64,000 nt of DNA from contig NZ_QURL01000003.1 of assembly GCF_003403015.1 (NCBI RefSeq), forward strand, positions 248,001 through 312,000, in the 5' to 3' direction. A program made the translations under genes and the position numbers. Origin of the DNA: Fulvimarina endophytica. GTDB lineage: Bacteria; Pseudomonadota; Alphaproteobacteria; Rhizobiales; Rhizobiaceae. The notes beneath the pieces were generated by a model that was given only the letters and a program-made list of their open reading frames with translations, made no database searches and was not told where the DNA came from. Position 1 is the stretch's first letter, and every line of letters begins with the position of its first letter. Below are positions 48,378-58,636 of this stretch, in pieces.

Positions 48378-50291
48378 TCAGCGCATGCGAACGCTGCGGC
48401 GCCGATAGGTGGACTGCATCGCCGGCCCCTCGTCCTCGAAGAGGGCGGCGAGCTGTTCCGTCATCGCGCCGGCCAGTTCGTCGGCATCGACGATCGTGAC
48501 GGCCCGCCGATAATAGCGCGTGACGTCGTGGCCGATGCCGATGGCGAGCAGCTCGACCGGCGAGCGCTGCTCGATCTCCTCGATGACCGCGCGCAGATGG
48601 CGTTCGAGGAAATTGCCGGAATTGACCGAGAGCGTCGAATCGTCGACCGGCGCGCCATCGGAGATGACCATCAGGATGCGGCGCTGTTCGGGCCGCTTCG
48701 TCAGGCGCGAATGGGCCCAGATCAGGGCCTCTCCGTCGATATTCTCCTTCAGGAGCCCTTCGCGCATCATCAGGCCGAGATTGCGCCGGGACCGTCGCCA
48801 GGGGGCGTCGGCGCCCTTGTAGACGATGTGGCGCAGATCGTTGAGCCGTCCGGGGCGCGGCGGCTTGCCGGCCTTCAGCCAGGCCTCGCGCGACTGGCCG
48901 CCCTTCCAGGCCCGGGTGGTGAAGCCCAGCACCTCGACCTTCACGCCGCAGCGCTCGAGGGTGCGCGCCAGGATGTCGGCGCAGGTCGCCGCGACCGTGA
49001 TCGGCCGCCCGCGCATGGAGCCGGAATTGTCGATGAGCAGCGAGACGACCGTGTCGCGAAACTCCGTGTCGCGCTCCATCTTGTAGGAGAGCGGCTGCAT
49101 CGGATCCATCACGATGCGCGAGAGCCGCGCCGGATCGAGATAGCCCTCTTCCAGATCGAAGTCCCAGGACCGGCTCTGCTGCGCCATCAGGCGCCGCTGC
49201 AGCCGGTTGGCGAGGCGCCCGACCACGCCCTGGAGGGAGGAGAGCTGCTTGTCGAGAAAGCCGCGCAACCGGTCGAGTTCGGCCTCGTCGCAGAGTTCCT
49301 CGGCGCCGATCTCCTCGTCATGGGCTCTCGTGAAGACCTCGTATTCGATCTTCTGGAGCGGGTCGTGTTCCTTGGGTTCGGGCCGTCTCGCCTCGCCGGG
49401 CGTCTCGGAGGTCTCGTCGCCGTTGTCGACCATGTCGTCGGAGGTGACCTCGGAATCCTCGGCCTCGGAGCTGTCCTCGCTCTCGGCCTCCTCGTCGGCG
49501 TTCTCGGTCTGGTTGTCCTCGGTGCCGTCCTCCTTCTCGGCGCCGCCTTCCTCCTCGTTGCGGACCTGATTGTCGCCCTGTTCCTCCTCGTCGTCCTCCT
49601 CGTCCTCGTCGTTCTCTTCGGGTTCGGCGAGTTCCTCGGCCATTTCGAGAGAGACGAGAACGTCCCGCACGGCGCGGGCGAAGGCTTCCTGGTTCTCGGC
49701 GACGCCGGAGAGGTTCGAGAAGCGCGCGCCGACCTTCTCCTCGACGAAGTCGCGCCAGACGCCGACGAGGGCCTCGGCGCTCGGCGGAACGGCCCGTCCG
49801 GTCAGCGCCTCGCGCACCATCAGCGCGACGGCGTCCTCCATCGGCGCCTCGGCGCGCTCGGTGACGTCGGAGAGGTTGGAGCGGGCATATTTGTCTTCCA
49901 GCATGGAGGCGAGATTGTCGCCCATGCCGGGCATGGCATTGGCGCCGATCGCCTCACAGCGCGCCTGCTCGACGCTGTCGTAGATCGCGCGCGCGCCCGC
50001 ACCGGCCGGCGAGAGGCTGGCATGAAGCTTCGGATCGTGCCGCGCCCGGCGCAGCGCCATCGCGTCGGCGACGCCACGCGTGACCGAAACATCGTTGGCG
50101 GTGGCCCGCTTCGGCAGTTCCGGCAGACGCGCGGAATTTCCGGCCATGCCGGGCCGGTCCACCGAAAAGGTCACCTCCAGCTCCGGATCGCCGGCGATCG
50201 CGCGCAGCGTGTTGGCCAGCGAGCGCCGGAAGGGTTCGCGATTGGCCGACTTGGTGGGGGCGGGCCGCTTGTTGTCGCCGATCTTGCTCAT
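48378..50291 (-). CDS. cobT: cobaltochelatase subunit CobT
   Basis: CobT, with CobS and CobN, inserts cobalt into hydrogenobyrinate diamide in aerobic vitamin B12 synthesis. The 637-residue protein has an N-terminal cobalamin-synthesis domain ([20 protein letters not shown]). A long acidic linker ([20 protein letters not shown] and neighbours) follows, then a C-terminal von Willebrand A domain with the metal-site motif DNSGS at residues 421-425 and [14 protein letters not shown]. The ATG at 50291 ([20 protein letters not shown]) is the family start. The usual partner cobS lies 2.4 kb away, separated by two genes on the other strand. Confidence 0.95.
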   Translation of the reverse strand: MSKIGDNKRPAPTKSANREPFRRSLANTLRAIAGDPELEVTFSVDRPGMAGNSARLPELPKRATANDVSVTRGVADAMALRRARHDPKLHASLSPAGAGARAIYDSVEQARCEAIGANAMPGMGDNLASMLEDKYARSNLSDVTERAEAPMEDAVALMVREALTGRAVPPSAEALVGVWRDFVEEKVGARFSNLSGVAENQEAFARAVRDVLVSLEMAEELAEPEENDEDEEDDEEEQGDNQVRNEEEGGAEKEDGTEDNQTENADEEAESEDSSEAEDSEVTSDDMVDNGDETSETPGEARRPEPKEHDPLQKIEYEVFTRAHDEEIGAEELCDEAELDRLRGFLDKQLSSLQGVVGRLANRLQRRLMAQQSRSWDFDLEEGYLDPARLSRIVMDPMQPLSYKMERDTEFRDTVVSLLIDNSGSMRGRPITVAATCADILARTLERCGVKVEVLGFTTRAWKGGQSREAWLKAGKPPRPGRLNDLRHIVYKGADAPWRRSRRNLGLMMREGLLKENIDGEALIWAHSRLTKRPEQRRILMVISDGAPVDDSTLSVNSGNFLERHLRAVIEEIEQRSPVELLAIGIGHDVTRYYRRAVTIVDADELAGAMTEQLAALFEDEGPAMQSTYRRRSVRMR

Positions 50292-50481
50292 GGGGACGAG
50301 ATAAGGGCTTTCGGCGGCGATGGGCAAGGGAGCGCGGGCGCGAAAGACGAAGGATCTGTGACCCGAGGACCGATCGCGGGCAGGGCGCGAGGCGCCCGGC
50401 TGACGGACCGCCGCGCGTGACGGACTTTTCACCTGCGACCTTTAAACGTATCTGCGATGCAGAACGCGTGATTTCCGGTGC

Positions 50482-51525
50482 ATGCCCATGACCCAGACGA
50501 CGCTCCCGAGGGCGAGCATATTCGACACTTCGGAGGCCTATCGCCGCACGGTCCTCCTCGGCCTCTTCCTCTTTACGGCCGCCTTCGGGCTGGTTTTCAG
50601 CGCTCTCAACTATGTCAACGGGAACTTCGTGGCCGTCGCGGCCGAACTCGGCATGGCCGCCTTCGCGCTGTCGCTCATCCCGGTGGTGCGAAAGACCAAC
50701 CGGCTGCTTCTCTGGTCCTTCCTCTATCTCGTGCTCTTCAACTCGGCGATGATGCTCATCATCTCGACGCCGCAGGTGTCCAATTCGGTCTTCGCCTGGG
50801 TGCTGCTGATTCCGATCCTGTCGCTGATGCTTCTCGGGCGTGCCCTCGGCAGCGCGATGACCGTCGTTTTCCTCTCGATCGCCTTCGTCCTCTACTATCG
50901 CCGCTTCGGCGGCGATGCGGACTACGGCACGCATGCCTCGCTCCTCGACGTGGCGGGCGTCGCCCTCTGCATCTTCGGCTTCTCCTATGCCTACGAGACC
51001 TCGCGGGCGCGGGCCGAGGAGGCGCTGAAGCACCGGGCCCTCACCGATCCGCTGACCGATCTCGGCAACCGGGCCGCCTTCTACCAGCGCTTCGGCGCCG
51101 AGATCGCCCGCTTCGAACGCCACCGGACCGGCTACGGGATCGTCCTTCTCGACATCGACCACTTCAAGGCGATCAACGATCGGTACGGCCACGAGACGGG
51201 CGACGAGGTTCTGAAACGCCTATCGACGATCCTCAGCCAGAGCGCCGGACGAAAGGGCGAGGCCTTCCGTTATGGCGGGGAGGAGTTCTGCGTCCTCCTG
51301 CCGGAGGTTTCGCCGGTCGAGGCCGCCGGGATCGCGGAGACGCTGCGGAAGACGATCGAGACGGCGCATCTTCGCCACGAGGGCCACCGGATCGCCTTCA
51401 CCGCCAGCATAGGGGTCGCGGCGGTGCCGGGGGACGGGACCGAGCTTCGCCGCATCCTCCATGTCGCCGACGAGCGGCTCTACGAGGCCAAGGCGAGGGG
51501 GCGCAACGCCGTCGTGGCGGGCTGA
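50482..51525 (+). CDS. membrane-bound diguanylate cyclase
   Basis: The 347-residue protein has an N-terminal region of about six membrane segments (residues 22-175, for example VLLGLFLFTAAFGLVFSALN and LLIPILSLMLLGRALGSAMT). A GGDEF domain follows: LTDPLTDLGNRAAFYQRFG, VLLDIDHFKAINDRYGHETG, and the active-site loop GGEEF at residues 265-269. The RxxD product-inhibition site that often precedes the loop is absent. It makes c-di-GMP in response to an unknown membrane signal. It is divergent from cobT and followed by a palindromic element. Confidence 0.92.
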   Translation: MPMTQTTLPRASIFDTSEAYRRTVLLGLFLFTAAFGLVFSALNYVNGNFVAVAAELGMAAFALSLIPVVRKTNRLLLWSFLYLVLFNSAMMLIISTPQVSNSVFAWVLLIPILSLMLLGRALGSAMTVVFLSIAFVLYYRRFGGDADYGTHASLLDVAGVALCIFGFSYAYETSRARAEEALKHRALTDPLTDLGNRAAFYQRFGAEIARFERHRTGYGIVLLDIDHFKAINDRYGHETGDEVLKRLSTILSQSAGRKGEAFRYGGEEFCVLLPEVSPVEAAGIAETLRKTIETAHLRHEGHRIAFTASIGVAAVPGDGTELRRILHVADERLYEAKARGRNAVVAG

Positions 51526-51532
51526 GGGCTAC

Positions 51533-51578
51533 CGCATCGGACGGAAAAATGGACCCGGTTTTCGGGCCATCCGATGCG
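51533..51578. repeat. 46-bp palindromic (REP-like) element
   Basis: CGCATCGGA (51533-51541) pairs with TCCGATGCG (51570-51578). Inside it TGG-A-CCCG pairs with CGGGCCA around GTTTT. A core of 17 bases recurs inversely at 38515-38532 with one insertion. The form resembles intergenic palindromic repeats of Rhizobiales. Confidence 0.65.
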
Positions 51579-51751
51579 TCAGCGAGAAACAGGAGCCTCC
51601 GCGCTGCGGCAAGGTCCGCCGGCAGGGCGTTTCGGCATGAACCAGAGAGCTTCACGAAACCCTCGGGCTCACGGGGACGTTACCCGGGCTCATTCCTCCC
51701 GCACGCTCGCAAGGCGTCGGAGGCGATGCCAGCAGAGCAAGGGACAGTTTC

Positions 51752-52609
51752 ATGCCGAAGACAGCTTTTCTCGGTCTCGGTGCCATGGGCAGCCGGATCG
51801 CGACCAATCTTCTGAAAGCCGGCCACGATCTCGTGGTCTGGAACCGCAGCGAGGAGAAGACGAGACCGCTGGTGGACGCGGGCGCCCGCAGGGCCGCCAG
51901 CCCGCGCGAGGCGGCCGATGGCGCTGATCTCGTGATGGCGATGGTGGCCGACGACGAGGCGTCGCGCGCCGTCTGGCTGGACGCGGAGCGCGGCGCCCTC
52001 GCCGGCATGAGATCCGGCACGGTCGCGGTCGAGATCTCGACGCTCCAGCCGGGCTGGGTGAAGGAACTCGGCGAGGCGATGAAGGCGAAGGGGGTCGATC
52101 TTCTGGAAGCCCCCGTTTCGGGAACCCTGCCACAGGCCGAGAATGCCGAACTCGTCTTCTTCCTGGGCGGAGACGCCGAGACCGTCGCGCGCTGCGAGCC
52201 TCATCTCAAACCCATCGGCAAGGCCTCGACCCATGTGGGCGGCTGGGGCGACGGTGCGCGGGTGAAGCTTGCGACCAATGCGCTGCTCGGCATCAACGTC
52301 GCGGCCTGGGCGGAGATCGTCGCCATGCTGGACCGCTCTCCGACTGACACGAAGACGGCGGTGGAGGCGATCGCCAAGACCTCGGTCTGGGCGCCGAATG
52401 CCGGCTATCTGACGAAGACGATGATCGCGCGCGATTTCGAGCCGAAATTCCCGGTCGACCTGATCGAGAAGGATTTCCGCTATGCCCTGAGCGTTGCGGG
52501 CAAGGACCGGGCACCGCTCGTCGCCCATGTGCACGAGATCATCGAGCGGGCGATCTCAAAGGGCTATGGCGAGGACAACATGACGGCCTTGAGAAAGCTC
52601 TACGACTGA
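51752..52609 (+). CDS. NAD(P)-dependent 3-hydroxyisobutyrate dehydrogenase-type oxidoreductase
   Basis: The 285-residue enzyme of the beta-hydroxyacid dehydrogenase/GLYR1 family starts with a Rossmann domain (MPKTAFLGLGAMGSRIATNL, then WNRSEEKTRPLVDAGA). The catalytic-loop region is LEAPVSGTLPQAENAELVFF, and GDGARVKLATNALLGINVAA carries the active-site Lys. The C-terminal helical domain ends ALRKLYD. Substrate is unknown. AAGGGA precedes the ATG. It is convergent with cobS. Confidence 0.9.
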   Translation: MPKTAFLGLGAMGSRIATNLLKAGHDLVVWNRSEEKTRPLVDAGARRAASPREAADGADLVMAMVADDEASRAVWLDAERGALAGMRSGTVAVEISTLQPGWVKELGEAMKAKGVDLLEAPVSGTLPQAENAELVFFLGGDAETVARCEPHLKPIGKASTHVGGWGDGARVKLATNALLGINVAAWAEIVAMLDRSPTDTKTAVEAIAKTSVWAPNAGYLTKTMIARDFEPKFPVDLIEKDFRYALSVAGKDRAPLVAHVHEIIERAISKGYGEDNMTALRKLYD

Positions 52610-52719
52610 GGTGTCGCGGCCTGCCGGCACCCAAGGTTTCGGGACAAGGTCCCGAAGGCCGGGTCCGATCCTCGTGCGGACCTTTGCCCGGAGCGTTACT
52701 CCGGGCAGCGCTGCGGTCG

Positions 52720-53709
52720 TCAGTCGAGAACCAGATTGGCGGCGCTGTCCGGCAGGTCGGTGCCGAAGGCGCGCTGGTAGAACTCGGCGACGAGGGAGCG
52801 CTCGAGGTCGTCGCACTTGTTGAGGAAGGTCAGGCGGAAGGCCATGCCCACATCGCCGAAGATCTCGGCGTTCTCGGCCCAGGTGATGACGGTTCGCGGG
52901 CTCATCACGGTCGACAGGTCGCCGTTGACGAAGGCCGAACGGGTGAGATCGGCAACGCGCACCATGCGGCTGACGGTCTGGCGTCCCTTGTCGCTCTTCT
53001 TCCAGTCCTTCACCTTGGACAGGACGATCTCGACCTCGTTGTCGTGCGGCAGATAGTTGAGCGTCGTGACGATCGACCAGCGGTCCATCTGCGCCTGGTT
53101 GATCTGCTGGGTGCCGTGATAGAGCCCGGTCGTATCGCCGAGACCCACCGTGTTGGCGGTGGCGAAGAGACGGAAGGCGGGATGGGGCCGGATGACGCGG
53201 CTCTGGTCGAGAAGGGTGAGGCGGCCGGACGCCTCCAGCACCCGCTGGATGACGAACATCACGTCGGGCCGGCCGGCATCGTATTCGTCGAAGACGAGGG
53301 CGACATTGTTCTGATAGGCCCAAGGCAGGATGCCGTCCCGAAATTCGGTGACCTGCTTGCCCTCGCGAACGGTGATCGCATCCTTGCCGACGAGATCGAT
53401 ACGCGAGACGTGGCTGTCGAGATTGACGCGCACGCAGGGCCAGTTGAGGCGGGCTGCGACCTGCTCGATATGGGTCGACTTGCCGGTGCCGTGATAGCCC
53501 GAGACCATCACGCGACGGTTGCGCGCGAAGCCCGCCAGGATCGCCAGCGTCGTCGGCCGGTCGAAGATGTAGTCGGGGTCGATCTCCGGCACGTGCCCGT
53601 CCGCCTCCTTGAAGGCGGGAACCGTCAGATCGCTCTCGAAACCGAAGGTTTCGCGGACGGAGATCGTGGCGTCCGGGAGAGGGGCCACTTCCTGTTCCGC
53701 TGCACTCAT
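52720..53709 (-). CDS. cobS: cobaltochelatase subunit CobS
   Basis: CobS is the AAA+ motor of the aerobic cobaltochelatase. The 329-residue protein has the N-terminal CobS segment ([20 protein letters not shown]), Walker [11 protein letters not shown] at residues 71-80, Walker B ([20 protein letters not shown]), and [20 protein letters not shown] with [10 protein letters not shown] and a C-terminal [21 protein letters not shown] lies 5 nt before the ATG at 53709. Confidence 0.97.
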   Translation of the reverse strand: MSAAEQEVAPLPDATISVRETFGFESDLTVPAFKEADGHVPEIDPDYIFDRPTTLAILAGFARNRRVMVSGYHGTGKSTHIEQVAARLNWPCVRVNLDSHVSRIDLVGKDAITVREGKQVTEFRDGILPWAYQNNVALVFDEYDAGRPDVMFVIQRVLEASGRLTLLDQSRVIRPHPAFRLFATANTVGLGDTTGLYHGTQQINQAQMDRWSIVTTLNYLPHDNEVEIVLSKVKDWKKSDKGRQTVSRMVRVADLTRSAFVNGDLSTVMSPRTVITWAENAEIFGDVGMAFRLTFLNKCDDLERSLVAEFYQRAFGTDLPDSAANLVLD

Positions 53710-54119
53710 CTTGCCTCCTGAAGGCCGCCCCGGATGCGTCATCGCCCGCGCGGCTCCTGTATCCTGTCGTTTCAACCGGGCGGAGGGGCGCTGATCGGCC
53801 GGCCCCTCGACCCAACTTCTTTCCATCCGTGTCCCGGCGCCGCGAGGCCTAAGCCCCACGCCTCGAAGTCCGCTGCGCCAGATCGCGGCGCCGCGATCCG
53901 GGCCGCGAGATGTGCCGCGCCCCCTGCCGCGATGCGTCGTCCAAGGCCGCAGCGAGCGGCCGGGTGCCGGTTCCGCGATCCCTTGCGTTTCGCAATTAGC
54001 GCCAGACGGGCCCCGATGGAACCTCAATCTGGAACCCCGTGCCGCAGAATCGATGCCCGGCCCGCTGCAAAGCGACGCGCGGCAGTTCCGGGCGGGACCG
54101 TGGAGGGGGACGGGGGATG
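53710..54119. other. 410-nt region between the dnaJ-domain gene and cobS
   Basis: Both flanking genes are on the minus strand. Nothing codes convincingly here. I looked for a cobalamin riboswitch ahead of cobS and for a promoter and recognised neither. The sequence is GC-rich with short repeats only. Confidence 0.4.
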
Positions 54120-54722
54120 TCAGCAGAAGCCGGCCTGTTTCAGGAGCTTGTAGGCCTGGATCACGTCGCGCAGCCGCTCCTCGTGGCCGCGATCGCCGCC
54201 ATTGGCGTCCGGATGGAGCTGCTTGACGAGTTCCTTGTAGCGCAGGCGCACGTCCTCGCCGCTGGCATTCGTCTGGAGGTTCATGGTCTCCAGCGCCTTC
54301 TGCTCGAGCGGTCGCACCCGGCGCTGGGGCTCGGCGCGGCCCTCGGCCGTATCGCCGGCGGCCGCCCAGTCGAAGGGCTCGCCGCGCTTGCGGCGGCGGG
54401 GCTTTGCCGCGTTCGGCGAGGTCGCGTTGTGTCCCATGGACCAGGTCGGGCGGTGCCCGGTGAGGGAGTCCTTGAGATATTTGCGGATATCCTCGTCGCC
54501 GAGCCCGGAGAAGTAGTTGTAGCTCTTGTTGTACTGGCGAACGTGGTCCACGCAGAAGTTGAGGTACTGGCCTTCGCTGTCGCGGCCGAGGGGAGCCTTG
54601 TGGGTCCCCGGCTTGGTGCAGCCTTCCCAGGCGCAGACCGGCGTCTCCGGCTTGGCCTTGGCAGCCCCCGGACCACGGCGTTTGACCCGGATCGTGTCGA
54701 AATATTTGGAGTCGAGTTTCAT
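54120..54722 (-). CDS. J-domain protein (C-terminal DnaJ domain)
   Basis: The 200-residue protein starts [20 protein letters not shown]. It contains a Cys/His-bearing segment ([20 protein letters not shown] and [20 protein letters not shown]), a basic linker, and a C-terminal J-domain with the HPD motif ([17 protein letters not shown]) that stimulates DnaK. This architecture, with the J-domain at the end and the gene back-to-back with bolA, is typical of alphaproteobacteria. On the minus strand TTGTTC-17-CATAGT ends only about 9 nt before the ATG, suggesting a near-leaderless mRNA. Confidence 0.9.
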   Translation of the reverse strand: MKLDSKYFDTIRVKRRGPGAAKAKPETPVCAWEGCTKPGTHKAPLGRDSEGQYLNFCVDHVRQYNKSYNYFSGLGDEDIRKYLKDSLTGHRPTWSMGHNATSPNAAKPRRRKRGEPFDWAAAGDTAEGRAEPQRRVRPLEQKALETMNLQTNASGEDVRLRYKELVKQLHPDANGGDRGHEERLRDVIQAYKLLKQAGFC

Positions 54723-54918
54723 CGCGGCGAACTATGGGCCTTTGAGAGCGAGCGAACAAGAATTGACAGATCGGAAAAAGCCCGGAAGAGGGACGGGTTC
54801 GCGATCGGGGTGCGCGGCCGAACGGACGGGCCTCTCCCCGGGTTCCGGACGGGACCCGAAGAGGCCATGATCCGGCCGGCGACCGGCAGGCGCGATAGGC
54901 CTATGGAAGGACCAGAAG

Positions 54919-55221
54919 ATGACCGTCAAGTCCACCATCGAAGAGAAGCTCACCACCGCCTTCGAACCCGAAAGCCTCGCCGTGATCGATGAGAGCCATC
55001 TGCATGCCGGCCATCATCATGCCGACAGCTCCCATCACGAGGCCTTCGACGGTTCGGGCGAGACCCATTTCAGGGTCCGGATCGTCTCCGCGCGCTTTGC
55101 CGGCGAAAGCCGGATCGCGCGGCAGAGGGCGATCAACAAGCTGTTGGCCGACGAACTGAATTCCGGCGTCCACGCGCTCGCGATCGAGGCGCGTGCGCCC
55201 GGCGAGCCGGGCCGAAGATAG
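54919..55221 (+). CDS. BolA family protein
   Basis: The 100-residue protein starts MTVKSTIEEKLTTAFEPESL. The BolA fold has VIDESHLHAGHHHADSSHHE, FRVRIVSARFAGESRIARQR and INKLLADELNSGVHALAIEA. BolA proteins bind iron-sulfur clusters with monothiol glutaredoxins. The His-rich stretch (HLHAGHHHADSSHH) is in the metal-ligand loop. GGAAGGA precedes the ATG. It is divergent from the dnaJ-domain gene. Confidence 0.93.
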   Translation: MTVKSTIEEKLTTAFEPESLAVIDESHLHAGHHHADSSHHEAFDGSGETHFRVRIVSARFAGESRIARQRAINKLLADELNSGVHALAIEARAPGEPGRR

Positions 55222-55243
55222 GGCGAAGGGCGGGGTCCGCGGA

Positions 55244-56011
55244 ATGACGGGCGGGAGCGGGGAGCGCCGGAACGGCGAGGATGGCGGGGCCAGCGGGGAC
55301 AGGGGCAGGTTCTCCGAACTCGGCCTGAAAGCTGCGATGTCGGAGCGGCGCGGCGCCCGGGGCACCGTCACGGGCTTCGTCTTCGTCTTCGCCATCTCGA
55401 TGCTCGCCGGCATCAGCGATGCCATCGGCTTCCTCGCCACCGGGGACTTCGTCTCCTTCATGAGCGGCAACACCACGCGCTTCGCCATCGCCTTCGCGGA
55501 CTGGCGTTTCGACGACGCCCTGCGCATCGCGATGATCCTCGCGGTCTTCGTCCTCGGCAACATGATCGGCGCCATCGCCCTGCATGTCACGGGCTACCGC
55601 ATCTGGCCGCTTCTCCTCCTCGTCTCGGCGCTGCTCGCCGCGAGCGGCATCCTGTTCGACGGCACGCATACGATCTTCGCCCTCGTCCCGGCCGTCCTCG
55701 CGATGGGCGCGCTGAACTCGGCCGTGGAAAGCGTCGCCGGCCATCCGGTGAGCCTCACTTACGTGACCGGCGCCCTGTCGCGCCTCGGAAAAGGGCTCGG
55801 GCGGCTCGTGACGGGAACGCGCAATTTCGCGTTCCTTCTCCATGTGGTGCCGTGGCTCGGAATGCTGGTGGGCGCGATCGGCGGCGCCTTCCTGCAGATC
55901 GCGCTGCCGCAGATCGCCTTCTACGTGCCGGCGGGCCTCGCCGCCGGTCTCGCCCTTACCGCCTTCTTCCTGCCGGTGCAGTTCGAACAGGATTATCTCG
56001 GCCGGACGTGA
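55244..56011 (+). CDS. DUF1275 (YoaK) family membrane protein
   Basis: The protein of about 255 residues has six or more membrane segments and the DUF1275 pattern: SMLAGISDAIGFLATGDFVS, FMSGNTTRFAIAFADW, LALVPAVLAMGALNSAVESV-like sequence, and VSLTYVTGALSRLGKGL. Function is unknown. A Met at 55337 (start of SERRGARGTVTGFVFVFAIS) is an alternative, because the first 30 residues are Gly/Arg-rich and weakly supported. It begins 22 nt after bolA. Confidence 0.82.
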   Translation: MTGGSGERRNGEDGGASGDRGRFSELGLKAAMSERRGARGTVTGFVFVFAISMLAGISDAIGFLATGDFVSFMSGNTTRFAIAFADWRFDDALRIAMILAVFVLGNMIGAIALHVTGYRIWPLLLLVSALLAASGILFDGTHTIFALVPAVLAMGALNSAVESVAGHPVSLTYVTGALSRLGKGLGRLVTGTRNFAFLLHVVPWLGMLVGAIGGAFLQIALPQIAFYVPAGLAAGLALTAFFLPVQFEQDYLGRT

Positions 56012-56126
56012 GGCGGGCGGGCTCGAGGGCCCCTCGGATCGCCATGCGGCCGATGCCCGCAGCTACCAGGCGGGTCCACCGCTTCTAGATCGCCCGGATG
56101 ACGACCTCAATCGCTTCTGGTGATCC

Positions 56127-57011
56127 ATGACCTCGACTCGCGACCACGATCGCTATCCCTATTGCGCCCTTCCCGGCAGGCCCGTCTTCGACTGGCCGAA
56201 CGGCAAGCGCCTCGCCGTCTACGTGGCGCTCAACATCGAGACCTTCTCCTTCGGCGAGGGTGACGGGGCGGCGCTCGCGCCCAAGCAGCAGCATCCCGAC
56301 ATCCTCAACCATGCCTGGCGCGAATGGGGGAACCGGATCGGCGTCTGGCGCATGCGGGACGCCTTCGACGCGCTGGACATGCCGCTCGCGCTTCTTCCCA
56401 ATTCCTGCGTCTACGAGGACTGCCCGGGCCTGATCGAGGCGTTCCGCGAGCGCGGCGACGAGATCGTCGCCCACGGCCGCACCAATGCTGAGCGCCAGGG
56501 GGTGATGGAGGAGGACGCGGAGCGCGCGCTGATCGGCGAGGCGAGCGCGATCTTCCGGGAGCGTGAAGGCGCGCTGCCCGCCGGCTGGCTCGCGCCCTGG
56601 ATCTCCCAGAGCGAGGTCTCGATCGATCTCCTGAAGGAGGAGGGCTACACCTATCTCCTCGACTGGTGCCATGACGACCAGCCCACATGGATGGCGACCC
56701 GCGACGGCGGGCGCATCCTTTCGGTGCCCTACAGCCACGAGATCAACGACATTCCGGCGATCACCGCCCGCTATACCGGCGCGGAGGAATTTTCCGAAAT
56801 GATCGTCGCCCAGTTCGACGAGATGCTGGAGGTCTCGCGGCAGGCCCCGGCGGTGATGAGCATCGCGCTTCATCCCTATATCAGCGGCCAGCCGTTCCGC
56901 CTGCGGGCCCTGAAGCGGGCGCTCAAGCATATCGCCCGGCACCGCGACGAGATCTGGCTGACGCGGCCCGGCGAGATCGCGAAGGCGTTCGCATCGAACG
57001 AGCCGGGATAG
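56127..57011 (+). CDS. polysaccharide deacetylase family protein (allantoinase/PuuE-like)
   Basis: The 294-residue NodB-fold protein starts MTSTRDHDRYPYCALPGRPV. It has FDWPNGKRLAVYVALNIETF, WREWGNRIGVWRMRDAFDAL, GDEIVAHGRTNAERQGVMEE, and VMSIALHPYISGQPFRLRAL. This variant resembles the metal-poor, PuuE/allantoinase-like deacetylases acting on small amides rather than polysaccharides. The substrate here is not known. A convergent hairpin follows. Confidence 0.85.
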   Translation: MTSTRDHDRYPYCALPGRPVFDWPNGKRLAVYVALNIETFSFGEGDGAALAPKQQHPDILNHAWREWGNRIGVWRMRDAFDALDMPLALLPNSCVYEDCPGLIEAFRERGDEIVAHGRTNAERQGVMEEDAERALIGEASAIFREREGALPAGWLAPWISQSEVSIDLLKEEGYTYLLDWCHDDQPTWMATRDGGRILSVPYSHEINDIPAITARYTGAEEFSEMIVAQFDEMLEVSRQAPAVMSIALHPYISGQPFRLRALKRALKHIARHRDEIWLTRPGEIAKAFASNEPG

Positions 57012-57040
57012 GGGCGGGCGACGCGCTCGCGAAACGAAGA

Positions 57041-57066
57041 AGGGCCGGCATGGCGACCGGCCCTTT
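57041..57066. terminator. bidirectional hairpin between the deacetylase and the AGCS transporter
   Basis: AGGGCCGG (57041-57048) pairs with CCGGCCCT (57057-57064). It is followed by TT on the plus strand and, read on the minus strand, by TTCTTC. Confidence 0.65.
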
Positions 57067-57094
57067 CGAGGTATGGGGATCGGCAGCGAGCGCC

Positions 57095-58579
57095 TTACCG
57101 CAGGCCGGGCTTCGGCCCGATATCGCCCTCCATGGTCCAGATGCGCGAATCCACCTTGCCGCGCAGTTCGGGATACATGTCGTTGTCGAAGGTCGGCTCG
57201 AGGCCGGTGCTCTTCTGGGCGAAATAGTCCTTGGTGAGCTTCACCACGGTTCCCGACAGGAGCACGATGGCGATGAGGTTGAGGGTCGCCATCAGGCCCA
57301 TGGAGGCGTCGGCGGCGTTGAACACGGTGTCGACCGATTCGATCGAGCCCCAGATCACCATTGCGAGCGCCCCGACGCGCACGAAGCTCATGCCGATGCG
57401 TCCGCCCGCGCCCAGAAAGGTCATGGCGTTCTCGGCATAGGACAGGTTGCCGATGATCGAGGTGAAGGCGAAGAAGAAGATCGCGATGGCGACGAAGCTT
57501 CCGCCCCAGCTGCCCAGATGGGCGTTGAGCGCGCTCTGGGTGAGGGTGATGCCGTCGACCTCCTGGCCGGGGACATAGGCGCCCGACAGGAGGATCATCA
57601 GCGCGGTCGCGGTGCAGATCATCAGCGTGTCGATGAAGACGCCGAGGCCCTGGACGAGGCCCTGGCTTGCGGGATGATGCGGCTGGGGGGTGGCGACGGC
57701 CGCGATGTTCGGGGCCGAGCCCATGCCGGCCTCGTTGGAGAAGAGGCCGCGCTTGACGCCGTTGAGGAGCGCCGCCATCAGGCCGCCGGTGACGCCGCCC
57801 GCCGCCTCGTTGAAGCCGAAGGCGCTGGAGACGATGGTCCACAGGACGCCCGGCACCTCGGAATAGTTGACCACGCAGACATAGAGGGCGACGAGGAGAT
57901 AGGCGATCGCCATGAAGGGCACGACCACCTCGGCGACGCGGGCGATGGAGCGGATGCCGCCGAAGACGACGACGCCGGCGAGAACGGCGAGGCCGATGCC
58001 CACATAGAACCGGTCGAGGCCGAAGGACTGTTCGGTGGCACCGGCGATGGAATTGGCCTGGACCGCGTTGAAGACGAGGCCGAAGGCGATGATCAGGAAG
58101 ATCGAGAAGAGGGCGCCCATCCACGGCAGTCCGAGGCCGCGAGCCATGTAGAAGGCCGGGCCGCCGCGATACTGGCCGTCCTCGTTGCGGATCTTGTAGA
58201 GCTGGGCGAGCGCCGATTCCGCATAGGCCGTCGCCATGCCGACGAGGGCGACCATCCACATCCAGAAGATCGCGCCCGGCCCGCCGAGGGTGATGGCGAC
58301 GGCGACGCCCGCCAGATTGCCCGTGCCAACGCGCGAGGCAAGCGAGACGGTCAGCGCCTGAAGCGGCGAGATGCCGGCCTTGTCGCCCGATCGCGAGCCT
58401 TTGACCACCTTGAAGAATTCCGGGAAGTGCCGGAACTGGATGAAGCCGAGGCGCAGGGTGAAGAAGACGCCGATGGCGAGGAGGCCGTAGACGAGGACAT
58501 AGCCCCACAGGATGCCGTTCAGATAATCAACGACGGCGGTAAAGCCGTTCAGCAGGGTATCCGGCGAGAAAGCGTCCAC
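57095..58579 (-). CDS. alanine/glycine:cation symporter, AGCS family
   Basis: The 494-residue sodium-coupled amino-acid symporter has about eleven membrane segments and the family motifs ISPLQALTVSLASRVGTGNL, AGVAVAITLGGPGAIFWMWM, NEDGQYRGGPAFYMARGLG, GVKRGLFSNEAGMGSAPNIA and the C-terminal VFNAADASMGLMATLNLIAI. A GTG at 58579 has AAGGA at 9 nt and gives a normal length (VDAFSPDTLLNGFTAVVDYL). The frame is open upstream without a convincing start. Confidence 0.93.
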   Translation of the reverse strand: MDAFSPDTLLNGFTAVVDYLNGILWGYVLVYGLLAIGVFFTLRLGFIQFRHFPEFFKVVKGSRSGDKAGISPLQALTVSLASRVGTGNLAGVAVAITLGGPGAIFWMWMVALVGMATAYAESALAQLYKIRNEDGQYRGGPAFYMARGLGLPWMGALFSIFLIIAFGLVFNAVQANSIAGATEQSFGLDRFYVGIGLAVLAGVVVFGGIRSIARVAEVVVPFMAIAYLLVALYVCVVNYSEVPGVLWTIVSSAFGFNEAAGGVTGGLMAALLNGVKRGLFSNEAGMGSAPNIAAVATPQPHHPASQGLVQGLGVFIDTLMICTATALMILLSGAYVPGQEVDGITLTQSALNAHLGSWGGSFVAIAIFFFAFTSIIGNLSYAENAMTFLGAGGRIGMSFVRVGALAMVIWGSIESVDTVFNAADASMGLMATLNLIAIVLLSGTVVKLTKDYFAQKSTGLEPTFDNDMYPELRGKVDSRIWTMEGDIGPKPGLR

Positions 58580-58600
58580 GGGCTTTGATCCTTCGGCAGT

Positions 58601-58636
58601 CCGGGCATGGCCCGGCAGGCGGGCAGACCTGCCCGC
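58601..58636 (-). other. two tandem hairpins in the leader of the AGCS gene
   Basis: CCGGGC/GCCCGG (58601-58606 and 58610-58615) and GCGGGCA/TGCCCGC (58619-58625 and 58630-58636) are perfect stems just upstream of the AGCS start codon. They do not match a known riboswitch that I recognise. Confidence 0.5.

Noticed and set aside
47895..50420. Long plus-strand open frame opposite cobT
   Set aside because: cobT is unmistakable on the minus strand, and the plus frame has Val/Leu/Gly/Arg composition typical of a shadow.
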